From the NCBI GenBank assembly GCA_021807585.1, contig JAKBCQ010000194.1:1-6061 (forward strand): a stretch of 6,061 nt of DNA, written 5' to 3'. The position numbers were made by a program, and so were the translations under genes. Below the pieces are notes generated by a model. That model worked only from the letters and a program-made list of their open reading frames with translations, was not told where the DNA came from and searched no databases. Each line of letters opens with the position of its first letter. Position 1 is the first letter of the stretch. Of the stretch, positions 6,006-6,061 are shown piece after piece. This stretch comes from Planctomycetota bacterium. GTDB lineage: Bacteria > Planctomycetota > Planctomycetia > Isosphaerales > Isosphaeraceae.

Positions 6006-6061
6006 ATGGCCAAGCCGTACGACGCCGCGGGCAAGGAACTTATGGAGCTCAAGCCCGAAGC
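6006..6061 (+). CDS. Start of a probable Rpn/PD-(D/E)XK-family nuclease-like protein (3' partial)
   Basis: Only the first 18 complete codons are present, reading MAKPYDAAGKELMELKPE before the window ends. The opening (M-x-KPYDA-x-x-K-x-L, then a Leu/Pro-rich helix) resembles the N-terminus of the Rpn-family recombination-promoting nuclease/putative transposase proteins that are abundant, often in many copies, in some planctomycete genomes. A purine-rich AAAGGG at 5991-5996, nine bases before the ATG, is a plausible weak ribosome binding site. The frame stays open to the edge. With so few residues the family call is tentative; that a gene starts here is more certain. It is divergent from the histidine kinase and no functional link is implied. 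Confidence 0.55.
   Translation, partial: MAKPYDAAGKELMELKPE

Noticed and set aside
1..6061. Repeated GCGATCGC/CGATCG words as a CRISPR or dispersed mobile repeat
   Set aside because: The copies are irregularly spaced, mostly inside coding frames, with no conserved flanks or spacers; they behave as an over-represented word, not a repeat array.

Overview
The window looks like chromosomal DNA of a planctomycete-type bacterium. Three things point that way: a hydantoinase-like protein and an amino-acid-kinase-fold protein of the H4MPT/methanofuran C1 pathway side by side, a heme-c type (Tll0287/DUF3365) sensor histidine kinase of the style common in Planctomycetota, and the opening residues of a gene resembling planctomycete Rpn/PD-(D/E)XK proteins. 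This assignment is inference from protein family resemblance, not a search result. The DNA is GC-rich and extremely rich in CGATCG, with short AT-rich islands between and inside genes.

Layout: (1) Positions 3-719 (+) hold the 3' two thirds of an MfnF-type hydantoinase/oxoprolinase-fold protein, cut by the window edge. (2) Positions 748-1389 (+) hold a small MfnE-type kinase 28 bp downstream. Together they would perform consecutive late steps of methanofuran-type cofactor synthesis. (3) A short AT-rich convergent gap (1390-1435) contains a weak hairpin plus T-run. (4) Positions 1436-3526 (-) encode a large single-pass membrane protein with an SH3-like region and a von Willebrand A-like fold whose metal site looks lost. 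(5) A 312-bp non-coding stretch (3527-3838) carries a good sigma70-like promoter for that gene. (6) Positions 3839-5650 (-) encode a complete membrane sensor histidine kinase starting at TTG behind a strong Shine-Dalgarno sequence; its periplasmic domain has a CX3CH heme-type motif. (7) A 355-bp divergent intergenic region (5651-6005) has two hairpins but no convincing gene. (8) From 6006 (+) the first 18 complete codons of a probable Rpn-family nuclease gene are visible.

Only the first two genes form an evident functional unit. The vWA-like protein and the histidine kinase share a strand, but a 312-bp gap and an internal promoter suggest separate transcription. No response regulator, RNA gene, CRISPR array or insertion sequence was seen. 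I did not find a clearly new system. The most unusual items are the CX3CH sensor motif, the degenerate vWA membrane protein, and the very high CGATCG density, which drops sharply in the histidine kinase gene.
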